Source: Thalassospira sp. TSL5-1 (lineage in GTDB: Bacteria; Pseudomonadota; Alphaproteobacteria; Rhodospirillales; Thalassospiraceae). From it: DNA of 57,684 bases. The notes below the pieces were generated by a model. It was given only the letters and a program-made list of their open reading frames with translations, did no database searches and had not been told where the DNA came from. Within the stretch, counting starts at the first letter, position 1, and each line of letters opens with the position of its first letter. Position numbers and translations under genes: made by a program. This document shows, piece after piece, positions 10,192-23,900 of this stretch. The stretch lies in the NCBI RefSeq assembly GCF_001907695.1, contig NZ_KV880642.1, positions 64,434 through 122,117 on the forward strand, given 5' to 3'.

Positions 10192-11003
10192 GACCTGCCT
10201 GGAAGCACAAGCTGGTCAACGGGATGTTAGTGGAATGGGGAATATCAATCAGGCGGGCCTGCAGGGTTTTGCCGTTTAACACCTCGACCTATCACTACAA
10301 ATCCCGTCGGACGGATCAAGGCGATTTGGGAAGCGCGTGTTCGTTATGGCTATCGACGTGTTCACGTCCTGTTGCGCCGGGAAGGTTGGGTGATCAACAT
10401 GAAAAAACGCGTCGAATTTACAAAGAGTTGGGTCTCCAACTCAGAAACAGGCATCCCAAGCGGCGGGTCAAGGCCAAGCTGCGCGAGCACCGGCAGATTG
10501 CAGTCGGACCAAACGACATCCGGGCGATGGATTTTGTGCATGATCAGCTTGCCACCGGAACGAAGTTACGCATTCTGACCATTGTCGATACCCATTCACG
10601 CTATTGTCCTGCTACTGACCCTCGGTTTACCTAGCGGGGTGAGGATGTGGTTCAGACGCTCGAAAGAGTATGCAAGCAAGCTGGTTATCCAAAAACGATC
10701 AGGGTGGATAATGGCAGCGAATTTATCTCTCGTGATCTCGATCTCTGGGCCGATGCAAATAGCGTTACACTGGACTTCTCACGTCCTGGAAAACCGACAG
10801 ATAACGGCTTCATTGAAGCTTTTAACAGCAAGCTACGGATGGAATGTCTGAACACCCACTGGTTCACGAGCCTTGCAGATTCCCGTGAAAAGTTAGAGAA
10901 TTGGCGTAGACACTACAACGAGGATCGTCCTCATTCGGCAATCGGGTACAAGGTCCCGATTTCACTGCATTATCCCGGCGATGTTACCAGCCTGTCACCG
11001 TGA
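10176..11003 (+). pseudogene. IS3-family transposase OrfB remnant (DDE integrase), two frameshifts and a stop
   Basis: This is the catalytic DDE subunit. The open frame MPKALRPAWKHKLVNG runs to about 10318. The sequence that continues the family (ARVRYGYRRVHVLLRREGW) then lies in another frame until about 10404, where a shortened A-run (six instead of about seven) restores the original frame at TRRIYKELGLQLRN. At 10632-10634 an in-frame TAG stands where the family usually has Tyr (DPRFT-stop-RGEDVV). After the stop the same frame continues through RVDNGSEF and GFIEAFNSKLRMECLN to the natural end at 11003. Catalytic Asp, Asp and Glu codons are still present, but they are spread over the broken pieces. 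About 10 codons also appear to be missing near the first shift. The gene is clearly inactive. Confidence 0.9.
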
Positions 11004-11004
11004 T

Positions 11005-11031
11005 AAAAGCCGGAGAACTCTGATCTCCGGC
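11005..11031 (-). terminator. Rho-independent terminator downstream of sapC (minus direction)
   Basis: GCCGGAGA (11009-11016) pairs with TCTCCGGC (11024-11031) around a 7-nt loop. Read on the minus strand, the stem is followed by a U-run from the AAAA at 11005-11008. It lies about 50 bp after the sapC stop, inside the right end of the IS. It may therefore be an IS-borne terminator that now closes the tpsB2-tpsA2-sapC transcript. Confidence 0.6.
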
Positions 11032-11079
11032 GGTCCAGCATTAGGTCTCAGAGCACCTGCCTTATGGCCTATCACTACC

Positions 11080-11880
11080 TTAATTTGCGACCTTCATCGC
11101 CGCCCGTTCGACCAGTGCATTCCAGTTGCCATTGGAAATGAAATGGCAATACACCAGATGCAACCAGCCACGCTTGCGCCACGCCAGGAAGGTTTCATCA
11201 TCAAGGGCGTTGAACCTGGTCTCATCAATCACCTTGAAACCCGACAAGCTAAGCTTACTGCCATCGGCCAGCGTCGCATCGGCACGGTTTTCCACCAGCA
11301 GGTCAGCTTCGCTGATTGCCTTGAGGAACTCGGCAGTTGCAACATAATGCGCCTGATAATCGCGGCAGAAATCCAGCGCACCCTGCGTCATTTTGGACGG
11401 CTCACCATCCACAAAGAACGGGTTTTCCGTGCCTTCGACAACGGTTTTGGCATCTTCATCCACACACAGGGTGTATTGGCTTTTTTCTTCATTCTCAAAA
11501 AAGATGAAAGGATAACGGCGGATATAAGCCGGAACATAGGTACCCGGAGTCCAGTTGCCCTTGTCATCGACCATCAGATTTTCAGAGGCGCGCAAGCCCA
11601 GCAGCGCAACCATCTGGGTCTGCGCCCCGTCGGTAAACAGGATCGGATAATTCTTGCACACCATCGGCAGTTCGGTTGCCACGATCGGCACCGAATTGGT
11701 GTTGGCAGCAAATGAAAAATCCGACGTCGGGGTCAGCGACATATTGCCATGCCGTTCCGCCAGCACTGCACGCGGCTTGCTGTAAAACAGCGGCAATGCT
11801 GATGCCGCACCGCCAGCGCCTGCCGAGGCACTTGCTGCACCTTTTTTCGCTACACCGTTTGTCTTGCTTTCCTTAGCCAC
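11080..11880 (-). CDS. SapC-family protein
   Basis: This 266-aa protein resembles the SapC family, named after Campylobacter S-layer secretion genes. Its biochemical role is not settled. An Ala/Gly/Ser-rich N-terminus (about residues 12-28) precedes the conserved body, with LPLFYSKPRAVLAERHG, VPIVATELPMVCKNYPILF, TYVPAYIRRYPFIFF and a C-terminal stretch ALDDETFLAWRKRGWLHLVYCH. I see no signal peptide, so a cytoplasmic location is likely. The start is GTG (11878-11880), with GAGGA about 6 nt upstream. The gap to the tpsA2 stop is 47 bp with no terminator visible, so the gene is probably the third gene of the TPS operon. This suggests a link to export or surface assembly of TpsA2, which is inference. 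Confidence 0.82.
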   Translation of the reverse strand: MAKESKTNGVAKKGAASASAGAGGAASALPLFYSKPRAVLAERHGNMSLTPTSDFSFAANTNSVPIVATELPMVCKNYPILFTDGAQTQMVALLGLRASENLMVDDKGNWTPGTYVPAYIRRYPFIFFENEEKSQYTLCVDEDAKTVVEGTENPFFVDGEPSKMTQGALDFCRDYQAHYVATAEFLKAISEADLLVENRADATLADGSKLSLSGFKVIDETRFNALDDETFLAWRKRGWLHLVYCHFISNGNWNALVERAAMKVAN

Positions 11881-11927
11881 GAATTTTCCTCACTTCACTC
11901 ATTGGTTTTTCATGTTCTTCAATTGAA

Positions 11928-14900
11928 TTATTGATCATTCGATTGGATCAAATCGCTATCACTGGACTGCCCGCCAACAACGCCCGGCTCATTGCCACCA
12001 TTGGAATTGCTACCACCATCCGGTGCCGTACCCCCAGTATTGTCGCCGCCGCCAAGACCCGTGCCAGAGCCAGAGCCCAGGCCAGAACCCGCTGCGCCGC
12101 CAGTGCCGGTCGTGCCAAAGGCACCACCGCCAGCAGAACCAAACCCGCCGCCACCAGAGGACACACCTCCGCCAGTCGTCCCTCCGGCCGGATTAACCGT
12201 CACGCGGCCACCACCTGTTCCGGTGCCTGTCGTGTTGATCACCGACGGGCTAATGGTTGCCGGAATACCAACCGGGGTCGTTCCGACATTCAGAACTGTT
12301 GGCGCGGCGAAGGCGGCAATCACGTTTGGTGTGACACCGGTCGTCGGGGCGTTCAGGTTAAACAGGGTATCAACCTGCGGGGTGCTGGGCGGTTTGGGCA
12401 GCGGTGCCGTTTTGGTCGCTGCCGGCGGCAGTTCGCGATTACGCCAGAAAGCATCATTGATGAAATAAGGCGCAAATTTTAGCGGACCGATTTCATAGGA
12501 TGCGTCAAAGCCGGAAATGCCACCAATTGTCCCATACAGATTTGCCGTACCGGCCACTGCCACATTCAGGGATTTGACATTGATCTTCTGATCACTCGTT
12601 CCCTCTTTGGAACCGATCCGAATATCACCCGTCCCCGAGGTCATGACCAGATCGGTCGAGGTACCGATCAAACCGGCAATCGTGATGTCATCTCCGCTAC
12701 GGATTGTCACCTTGCCCGACGGCAGGGTTGCAATCACACCGTCAATCGATTGCGGTTTGACCGCAATTTCATCAAGCAGATCAGTATCTTCCACCAGTTT
12801 CAACTTGCCAAGCGTAATCGGCCCGTTGGCTGCGGTGATATTGGCAGGCAACAGCAATTTGATGCCGCCCGTGTAAACCAGCCCGTCCAGAGCCGAAATG
12901 CTGGCCGTGCGGGCAAACTGGGTCACACCATTTTCACCGGCATTGATCGTCAACTTGCCAAGGGCGCTGGTATTGCCGAGGGCAAAGTCAAAAACGGTGG
13001 TATTGGTGTTCGCAAGATTGAGCGTCAGATCAGCATGGGAAACACTGTTGACAGCCCCCTTGAGCAACAGGGAACCTGATTGCGTATTAATGACCGTATC
13101 ACCTGCAAGGAAACTGCCGCCATCAACCGTAAAGTCGGTATCGGTCTGATACGTCCCGTTCAGGGTCGTGGTGCCGGTATAGGTCTGATCCTGATCCGTC
13201 GTCACATCATGCAGGGCAATTGTGCCACCGGTAATCGTCAGGCTTGTGCTGTTGGTTACGGCCCCCTCAATGGCAACCGCACCCGTGCCCGCCGTCATGA
13301 CGACATTGTCAGTGTTTCCATCCAGGGTACCTTTGATGGTGATGTCACCATTTGCCGCACTGGTATCAAAGGTGGTGGTTTCGATCTGCGGCAAACCACG
13401 CATCTGGATTTGTGCGGCCAAAGTCGCATTACCATCCACCAGGATTGACCCTGCCGTCAGATCGCCCGTGATACGGGTGGTCTGGCCGGTATAGCTTTGC
13501 GCACCTTTGGTGCTTACGGCATTGACCATCATTTGCGGGGCAATCAGTTCAACACTTGAACCAACACCGGCGTCAGTGTAATCCCCGACAAACTCGATCC
13601 TGTCAGAGGCTTCGACCTTCAACTGGGTTGCATTGCCGTTAACCGTGCTCAAGAACTGGACACGACCGCCTTCATTTTCATTCACGGCCTTAATGCTGGT
13701 CGCACCGGCCTTCAGGTAAGCTGCACCGCTGATCTCGACATTGCCAAGTTCACTTTCAATCGACACCGGCAGGGAAATACGACGACCACCAACCTGTTTG
13801 AAATCGTCAACGACTTTGACATTGGCATTGGTCCCAAAGACGATCTGCCCATCTGTCGGCAGATCGGCCTGGCTAACCGAAGTCGTCAGCGTGAGATATT
13901 GCAGAATATTGGTTCCGCCAATTGCTCCGCTAAAGTTAATCGCGCCAAAACCGGAATTGATTTCCAGGCCACGGGTGTTGGTACTGTCAATCGTACCACC
14001 AAAGGTCACATTGCTGTTGTTCGACGAGGTATTAATTATCGTGTTGGTATTACCCGTTAACAGGGCCGCCCCCGTTACCTTGAACTCACCCCCGGCAACA
14101 TATGCACCGTTAAGATTGGCCGCACCATTATAGGTCTGGCTGCCAGACGAGGTAACATCCCCAACCGTGATATTCGCCCCTGTCAGATCGACACTGGCAA
14201 TTTTAACCTTTGCCGAGCCGATGCTCACATCGCCCGTACCGGCATTGACCGTAAGCGATGTGTCCTCATTTGCATTGGTGCCCTCAATACTGCCGGTAAC
14301 GGTGATATTGCCGTTATTCGACGAGATAAGGCTTAATGCCGTGCCTCTGGCCTGCACGTCACCCGTGATCGAAATGGCCGATGCCTGCAAATCACCATTG
14401 AGTATGGTCGTGCCTTTATAGGTCTGGCTGCCACCGGTGGTAAAGGCAGCGGTCGTAATGGTCGCACCCGTCACATCAAAGCTGGTGGTCTGGTTGCCGC
14501 CATTATAGTTCCCTGTCAGGGTCACATCCGACTGACCGGTATTGACAACAATCTTGTGACCATCAGCCAGGACAATTTTGTTCAGGACCACGTCAAGATC
14601 ACCCAAGCCGGTGACAAATATATCACCGTCATGAGCATTCAAAACACCCGTCGACCGGTTTGCGGCGTAAGACGTATAGATATTACCCGTTCCGGTAACA
14701 GTCGCGTTCAGTGTATTGACATTGGTACTGAAGCTCTGGTTTTCGGTGCCAATACCGGCAAAGCTTTGCAACGACAGAATATTTGCCGTTACCGACGACT
14801 GGCTATCAACAAACGCGATGGCACCCGCTGTCGAGGTAAGATTGATTGTTCCGTTGGCACCGGTATCGATGGTGCCAACCGCAATATCGCCCGTTGTCGC

Positions 14901-17900
14901 TGTAATCTCTGCCGTGTGTCCATCGCCATGTGTGGTGATGTTCGCGCCTGAAACACCCACATTATTGGTTAATGTGACATTGTTATAAGCCGAAAGCGTT
15001 GCCACTGTCAGCGCACCGGTATTGGTGATAACAAGCGCACTACCGTTACCGTCCTGCACTTCGGCAAGGCTGGCTTTGAGGGCCGTAGCAGTGCTTTCAA
15101 CCGTCGTCGTGCCGCCAGCCGAACCACTGTGCAGTTCGATCCCGTTGCTGGTGGTTGCTTCAAGTTTCAGCGTGCGCGGCATTGTCTGCGAGGTGCTGAC
15201 GATGTCGTTTTTGCCAGACACATAGATCGATCCTGCCGTGACCGTATCATCAAGTGTCAGAACATCACCCGACGTCAGATACAATTTATCGACGGCGTTA
15301 TCAAAGGCATCACTCCAGGTCACATTGCCCTTGGAACCGACCGCAATCGAAACAGCCCCGTCGGCTGTGATATTGTTCCCCAGCGTAATGGCGGCAGCAC
15401 CCTGGTTAAAGATGGCAATCACCGAACCATTCGTGTGGGTTGCCGCGGCAAGACTGCTGACAATGACCTGAAGGGCGTCAATATCGGCAGTCTGGCCAGG
15501 CTGCCAGTCAAAGGCACCAATATTCTGCTTCGCATCAAGCGAAAGATCGCCAGAAATAAGCACCGGATTTTCACCAGTACCGCTACTGAGAATCGATCCC
15601 TCGGTTGCCTTCAGCGTAACCTTGGACGAAACTGGCTGGTTTTGCGGATCAAAGCTTGTGGCGCCCGCCATAACGGACCCGACAGTAAGATCGCCCGTTG
15701 CAGCGATGACGGTAATGTTGTTGCCATCGGTTTCGGCTTTTACATTGACCAGATCCACCGCATTGCCAGTGTTAACGAACAGCGAACCATTTACCAGACG
15801 CAACGCGTTTTGGGCTGTGCCCAGATCAACACCATTGGTGTTGTCGTCGGTAATGTAGGCATTGCCGGTCGCGATCGTGCCAATGATCTGGCCAACCGTG
15901 GTTTGCAGATTATTGGCATCCGAGCCCACACCACTAGCGGCGTTAACTTCAAGGGTGGAACCGACAATACGGGTTTCGGCAATCAAATCGTCAAGAACGC
16001 TGCCATTTTCCGAAGAAAGGACGATTTTACCATCCGTCGAGCTGCCTTTGGCATTAATCGCACCAAGAATAAGATTTCCGCCCTCGCCCGTGGTTGTGAT
16101 CGTGATATTGCCTGCCGTACTGGAACTCCCCGCCGCCGAAACGGCACTGGCAACCAGAATGCTGGCCCCATTCGAGCCAGAGATTGAAATATCACCGCCG
16201 TTAGACGAAACCGAGGAGAAGGTGCCATCCACTGCCGAGCGCAAATAAATATCCGCACCTGCATTGGTCGCAGAGACCAGCACACGCTGTCCACTGGCGG
16301 CAATGGCGTTGTTCTGGGTTCCAACGCCATTGGCACCGGTCAGGCGCACCTCAAATGCACCAAGACTGCTATTGGCATTGCCAGCGTAAATGGCGCCATT
16401 CTTGGCAGACAGGTTGACTTTGCCAAAATTGGCACCCGCAGCCACACCGGTAGAACCACTATTGCCGCCAATTGTGATATTGCCGGATTTCGCATTAACG
16501 ATGATGTTGTTGCCAACCGCGTCTTTGCCCACGGTAAGGTCTGTCAAACGGATATCACCATCTGAAACAATATCAATCGAACCATCGGTCGTGCTGGCAA
16601 CAAGCTTGTTCGACATACCGTTCTGGGTATTAAGGTAAATATCCCCCTCACCCGTCACATGTGCCGTGAACTGACCTGTACCACTTCCCGAAAGCTGCAG
16701 GCGCGAGGTGCTTGAGCCAATACCGTCAGAAGCATTCAGGGTAATGTTACCGCTGCTCAGCGACAGGCTTTTGCCAACGCCGGTGAAGATCGAGCCATGC
16801 GTTGCCGTCAAGGCAAGGTCTTTGCCGGTGCCATAGCTCAGGCTGTCAACCGTAAGGTTCCCCGATGCAATCGTAATCGCAAGATCACCCGAGGTCGAAA
16901 TCCCGTTCAATGCGAGATCATGCGCATTGTTAACGTTCATTCCGCCCGTGCCGGCTGTCGCAACAAGCGCATCAACATCAAGCATCAATGCCTGGCCACC
17001 AGATCCGATTGCTGAGTCGGAATTGGAGGCCGTCAGGGACAAAGACCCCGCTTTAAGCAATGAACTGCTATTGATCGAGGTAATATTGGCTGTTGTCTGA
17101 TCATTACTTATAGCGCTGCTATAAGACGCAGAGAGCGTCACATTCCCGCTGCCAACATCAATTGAACCAATACGAAGGGACTCAATTGATTTGTATGTCA
17201 GATCAAGGCCGGTTGTATCCTCGATCTGAGTCAGCGTTGTCAGTGAAGAACCGTCACTCACTGCAAAGGTAAGATTTTGGGCGGAAATGGAGAGGCTTCC
17301 GCTGCTGTCATAGCTATTATTGATAGAATTTGTGCGATCAATTGACAGGCTGGTAAGGTCGCTATCGGAACTGACATAAATGTTACGTGGCGACTTGAGG
17401 TCAAGCTTGGTCGCATTTGTGCTGATCCCGGCGCCAGAAGCCCCAATGCTGCCCCGCGAAGCTGAAATCGAGAGTTTTCCCGCCGTAATGGAACTACCAC
17501 CGCCTGACGCAAGAACAGAACCATAACCAGCCGTAATCGTAACCGCACCTGTGCCCGCAACAATGTCGTCAATCGTGACACTCTGGCTACTGCCGGACGA
17601 CGTTCCCCCGGAAATGGTCACATCGGAGGCCGCAGAAACATTCCCAACGATCAAACCATAGGATTCCGTGATATTCACCGAACCATCGGCAACAGAACCC
17701 GTGCCTGTTCCATCGTTTGCAACTGCCGTAATCTGAAGCAGGGTGGTCGTACCACTGCCATTCGCTGACATTTGAATGGCACTCTGGCTACCGATCGAGC
17801 CATTGGCGATCAAAGTGACGTTACCGGTGTCATTGAGGGTTCCGCTTAGAATGGAACCACCCTGGTTATCAAGATAGAAATCGTTGCCATTGAGCGAAAC

Positions 17901-20900
17901 CGTGCCAAGCGCGATATCGCCACTGGTATTTACGACAGTTGCTTTGCCGGTTCCCGAAATGTTGATAGTTCCAAGATCGGTACGGCCCTGCAACGCAAGC
18001 GAGACATCATTTTTGGCAGAGGCCGTAACGGTACCGCCCTTGATCTCGATTTCTGTACCGGTTCCACCGATTGAACCCGTGCTCGAATACAGTCTGACGA
18101 CAGCAGCATTAACTGCCGTGCCATTAATGCCGTCACCGTAAATATTACCGGAATCTATATTTGAAACCGAAACCTGGCCCACACCGGCAAGGTCAATATC
18201 CTTGATCGTGACGTCATTGTCGCCAACAATGGACAGCGCCAGGCCGGTATTATCCGTGATGCTGTCATATGTAGAGCCGTTATTGGCATCCGCACTCCCA
18301 GAGAGAATGGCATGCGCCGCCAGGTCGAAATCTTGCGCTTGACCATCGGGATTGGACGTCAAATCCGTGATTTTATAGGTACCGCTCGCCCCGGTTCGGG
18401 TTGTCAAAGACAACTGGCTAAGCCTGCGCGTATCAAATAGGTAAACTGATCCGGTCGTATCAAGCTCCAGGGTCGCGGCCGAAACAACAAGACTGCCCCA
18501 GCCGTCCTTGCCAACTGCCGCATTTTCACGGGTAACAATTTTTACTGCCCCGGCGACGACTGGTTTGCTCAAGTCATTGCCATATATCCCGAACGACGAA
18601 TTGTTGGTCTCAAGCGTAACGGAACCGGTCAGGGATGTATTGATCGTTCCAATATACAAACCACGTGTTGAATTAATTGAAAATACCAGACCCGTGTTAT
18701 CGATGACTGTAGTGAGATTTGTCATGGCAGAGTCGGACATTAAAAAAGTCAGTTCCGGAGCCGTGACAATATAAGTCGGGTTGGTCTGGGCAATGTGCTC
18801 GGACTTGATAGAGAAAGACGCCAGATCCAGATGGTTATCAACATAAATGTCTGAACCGGTGGAAAGGCTCAGTTGTTTTGCTGTGGTCTGGATACGGGTG
18901 GTACCGTCGTCCTGCGCGCCCGTCGCCCCGATCGAATTCGTGGCGTTCAACGAGATGCTGCGCGCGATAAGCGAAGATGTGCCAAAAGCCGAAATATTAT
19001 GCGCCGTACCCGTTGCCGAGATACTCAGCCACCGGCCTGCCCCCGCATTCAGCGTTCCGACTGAAACGTCTTTATCAGAAGAGAAACTGAAATCGATACC
19101 GGTCTTGTCAGCAAGATTCATGACCTGCATCGTTGCATTTGGGTCATCGACAATCGACAGGCTCAAGCTGGCATTGCTTTCCAATGTCTCGATGGCATAG
19201 CTATAATTCGGATTGGTGTGATGATTTGCCGTTACATCAAGTGAAAAGAGATCCGCGGCATTGGCAACAAAGATATTGCCGCCACCTACCAGTGTGAGAT
19301 TCCGTGCGTCAGACTGAATAGAATTGCCATTCGCGCCAATGTCACCCTGTTTGACGACAAGCTGCACATTACGTGCGGAAATAGCCCGCTCACCTTCGGT
19401 AAGCAAATCTCCGTTGGTCACTTCAAGATCAATCGAGCTGCTATCTTCTGTCGCGGCAAAATTGGAGACCGTCAGTCCGCCATTATCCGAAATACGGGCC
19501 GATGTTTTGACAGTTCCCGACAATTTTTGTGCATCGACATGGAAATAATCCGACGAGCCATATCGATAAACCTGATTGGCATTCAGGGTCAGTTCGCCTG
19601 CAGTAATGACCTGATTGCTGGTCGTCGCCCGAATGTCGGCATTTGTCGCCGTCAGGGTCAGATTCCCGCTTGATCCAACATTCACACTGCCAACGGTAAT
19701 CGTTTTGTCCGCCGTAATGTCAAGGTCAAGGCCGGACTGGGAAATCGAGCCAAGGCTGAAGCCATCAATGCCAGTAGACTTGTTTACAACACTTGAAAAA
19801 GTCAGCCCGGAGCTGGAAATCGAATAGGTAATGTCAGACGAACTCTGACCACTATCGACGTTCTTCCGATCAACATTCAGCTTCAGGCTATCAAGCGTCG
19901 CACTATTGATTACGTTGACATTGAAGCTCGAATCAATCGAAAGGTTTTGCGTATTTGTCGTCGCGGAAACGGACTCGTAAGAATTGAGGGTAACGTATCC
20001 GGCCGTGATCGTCCCAGATGATCTGGTGATAGATCCATGTTCATTCTGACCAGAGGCCTGACCCGTTGTGGTTAAGGAAACGGCCCCCGTCGAGGATGTC
20101 CCGGCGTCAATGGTACCCGTGCTGATTTGACGATCAATCGACAGGGTAAAATCAATTGCCGAACTGGTAGCCAAAGACAAGGCAACCTGGCTCCCGGTAT
20201 CCGACAATGTCAGGCCGGCATTGTTGCTCCCGCTCAGGCTATAGGTCTGCCTGGTAGAGGTTTGGTCATCGACATGTGCCAAATCTAGCGTCAGTGCCTG
20301 CAGGGAGGACCCTGAATTATTGACCCAAAAGCTGCCTTTGGTCGTGATCGACAGATCACTCGTCTCCAGCTTTAACGCGGTACCAGACGCCCCGATTGCC
20401 CCATCTGTTTTGCTCGACGCATTGGTTTTAAGAACAACTTTTGCAGCATTAACAACCGTATTCGCATCAAAATTGGAAATATTGCTATTTGACCCGGTCG
20501 CTGTTGTTTCAAGCGACACGGTACCAGTTGCCGTGATGTTTTTGGCAATAATATTTTTGGCCGAAATCAGGCTGAAATCGCTCAGGGACTCAGTGCTTTC
20601 AACCGTCAGGCTGCTGGCACCGTCGGTGATGCTGACAGGCGCATTTACACCAAAATCAAATACCAGATCCCCCTGGGACGAGGCATTGGTACTGGTCACT
20701 GCAAGATGTGTCAGCGCCGTTGCGCTGGCAACACGAATATCCCCCGCCGATGTCACCGTGAGAGAAGACGTATCAAGATCCAGCGCATTGTTTTCGGCAC
20801 CAATATGACCATTGGCACCCGCGCTTAGCGTAACACCACCAGCCGCCTTTACGACCGTGGTACTATTGCCATCGTTGAAAATTGAACCGCCAGACGTGAT

Positions 20901-23900
20901 CGAAATGCTGCCATTGCGGACATCTAGCGCATCCAGCCTGATATTATTCGCAAGATTTAGAGAAAAATTCAGATCAGCATTGTGGTTTTGGTTATTGAGA
21001 TTTGCCACCACAAAGGCATCAAGACCATTGTCATAATCCGTTGAGAATGTCAGCGAACTGCTGCTCACGGAAATATAGTGGGTTGATGTGGCTTCAATCG
21101 ACAAGTCTGTCAAAACCGACGTCGCGGAAATATCAATACTGCTCCCGGCTTTCAGCGTCAGATCCGTTGCCGTTGTTTCAAGAGAAGTGATTACTCCTGA
21201 AGCATCAAGCGTCACCTTTGCAGCCTGGAGAGTTGAAGGATATACTTCCTTGTAAATCGCTCCGCCTGTCGCCGTCAGTGCAAGGGTCCCCGCGCCGTTG
21301 GCAACGGAGATATTCCCCGTACCAAGATTGCCGGACGTCAGGGTATAAGCTGCACTGGCACCACCCGCCGACATGGTAAGGATCGTACTGGCATGTGAAC
21401 CCGACGTCAGGATCGTACCGCCCGCCTGCAAATCAACATTGGCGGCATTCAGGCTGAAAACCTTGGTGTAATCGCCATCGCTATCGCGACCGATATTCCC
21501 TTTTGACTCAATCGTGATCTTGCCCGAACCGGCATTGACGGAGCCGCTGCTGCTGCCGATAACGGCACCGTTATTCGTTGCAAGGTTAAAATCATGATGA
21601 TTGGTGTTAATGCTGCCTTCCAGGGCAACATCACCATTGGCAAGAGCGACATCGATATCACCCTGCGCGGACATTGACGTGATTTTAAGCGTAGCGTCGT
21701 AATTCGACGATCCTGTCGGATTTTCCGACGCAATGTAAATGCCGCCACCTTGCGCGGTCGCGCTCAGGTTACCTGTAAGGATATCCAACTTTTTGTCGGC
21801 CGCGCCAATGGCTGCGTCGGCATTGAGCGATATCGAATTGGCCAGAATATAATTGCTGTCAACATTGTCATTCACAATGGCGCCGTCTGACGCAAGGCTG
21901 ATCGACCCACTATAGGTAACGTCAATATTGCCGAGGGTCAGGTCATCATCAACATCAAGGCTGACATCCATGCCCGAAACGTCAAACAGATTATCAAGCG
22001 CATAGCCATCCTCGAGACTATTGGTCAAGGACAGCTCAAATCCCTGCGCTTCAATATCATAGACGTTGGCTTGTTGCGGATCGGCATGGCCCAACTTGAT
22101 ATTCAGGTTATACATATCGGAAATATTGCGCAGATAAATGTCCGACCCCGCATTGATGGTCAGATCATTCGCAATAACTTCCAGATAAGCAGCACTTTTG
22201 CCGATGCTGCCGCTTTCGGCAAACAAAGACAATGTTCCACCCGTGACAAGACGGGTATTTGTATCCCCATCGTCAGAAATATTGCCCCCGGCGGTCAGTG
22301 CCACCGTTGCATTATTCGTTGCAACCTGCCCGATAATAAGACTGCTATCTGACGTATAAGCAAATTCCGTCAGGTTGTTGCCAATAATTTTATTCAGCGA
22401 AACAGCACTTCCATCATCGGTAACATCAAAGTCCAGATGTTCCGAAGACAGTTGAACCACATTTGCCTGATTGGCATCATGTTTGTTGGTGATGCTGAGA
22501 CTGGTCAGGGTGTTGTCAATGTTGTGAATGTAAATGTTTGCAGCATTGTCAACGGCAAGCTTGGTGACATAGGTTTTCAGATCGGCACCCGACGCCCCAA
22601 GGTTGCCCTGGGCGGCGAGAGATATGGATGCCGCGCGAATATTGTTATTGGCATCGACAGCCAGGATGTCCCCTGCATTTGCAGACAAAGTAAGGTCTGC
22701 TTTGGTATCAATCGTTGCTACGGTCAGATTACCGGACGCAGCCTTGATGGAAACAGTATTAGTTGAATCCCCGGTTTTGACATTTTTGGCAGTAAAGGCC
22801 TTGCTGTTGGTCAACTGAAGGCTGCCGCTGCTGCCCAGCGTGGTGATGTCCACGGTATTCACAGTGGTATTCAGCGTATTGGTAGAAGCGCCGCCTGCCA
22901 CCACGGTTGCCGAAACAACAAGGTCATCCGCCGTTAGTGACGATGCCGTCACGTAACCGTTGGCCAAATTCAGCGTAACATCGCCACTGGTTCCGGCCAC
23001 AAGCGACGTGATGGCAAGCGCCGCAGCATTATTACCCTCGGACGAGGAATCGACTGTGATGTCGATATTATTGGCATCAGAGGTAGAGGCCGACGTAATC
23101 GTGGTGCTGGTATGCGTGGTTAGATCAATTTTACCGTTTGCAGAAGACAGGTCATCAAACGTTACTGTTCCCGACGTCGGAACAACCTCCAGGTTGATAT
23201 CACCTGCTGCCGACACGTCAAAAGCTGTGCTGTCTATCTTGAGATCGCGTGACTCTGTGCCGATGAAACCGGTCTCGGAAACCAGCCAGGCTTTTTCAAC
23301 AGAAACGGGCGTCGCATCGCTGCCATCATCAACAAGATGAGAACCGGCTTTAATCAGAACTGTGCCAGATCCGACAACCACCTTCCCCAAGGTAATTATA
23401 CCATCTGAAGAAAGGCTCGAGCCAAGAGTCTTGCCATCAACAAGCTCGCTCCCGCCCGCAGCTTCAAAGCTCGTTACCGTCAAACCACCATTGTCGGGTT
23501 GCTGGTTCGATATATACAAACCGCCGCTTTCGGTTGTCGCGCTTAACGAACTGATTTTGGTGGTCAGGCTACGAGACGCATTATTACCGGTAACACCATC
23601 GCGGACGGAGATGGCAAATTTACCGGCCGTAACATGCGGGTTTTCTGATGAACCTGCGCCATAAAGAGCACCACTATTTGCCGTCAGCGAAACATCACCG
23701 CTGCCAACATCAACAGCACCGATAGTGATGTTTTTCTCGCCGCTAAACGTAAAATTCAGTCCCGCAGCCTCAACAGTCTCGATGACGTAGGCATCTGTTG
23801 AATCCGAAAGCGTAAAAGTCTGCCCGGAAGCATTCAACTTATAAGTCTGATCACTGGCAGAAAGCAGATGATCCAAAGACAGATTCAGCGATGCAAGAGC

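Larger units (their letters stand above)
9844..11055 (+). mobile_element. Decayed IS3-family element (IS407-group-like)
   Basis: The element of about 1.2 kb has an orfA/orfB arrangement. Candidate terminal inverted repeats are TGCTCTGCGCCC at the left end and, read inwards, TGCTCTGAGACC at the right end (10 of 12 match). With the flanking bases, an 11-bp perfect inverted pair (9840-9850 and 11049-11059) is visible. I see no direct target duplication. The orfB gene is broken, so the copy cannot move by itself. It separates the two TPS loci, lying about 25 bp beyond the sapC stop and about 300 bp upstream of tpsB1. Confidence 0.8.

Noticed and set aside
9840..11059. Target-site duplication of the IS
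   Set aside because: The four bases beyond each proposed end (CAGG and CCTG) are inverted rather than direct repeats, so they extend the inverted repeat and are not a duplication.
15129..16187. Long plus-strand open frames inside tpsA2
   Set aside because: They are shadows of the repetitive Gly/Thr/Asp-rich minus-strand gene. No ribosome-binding sites or recognisable domains.
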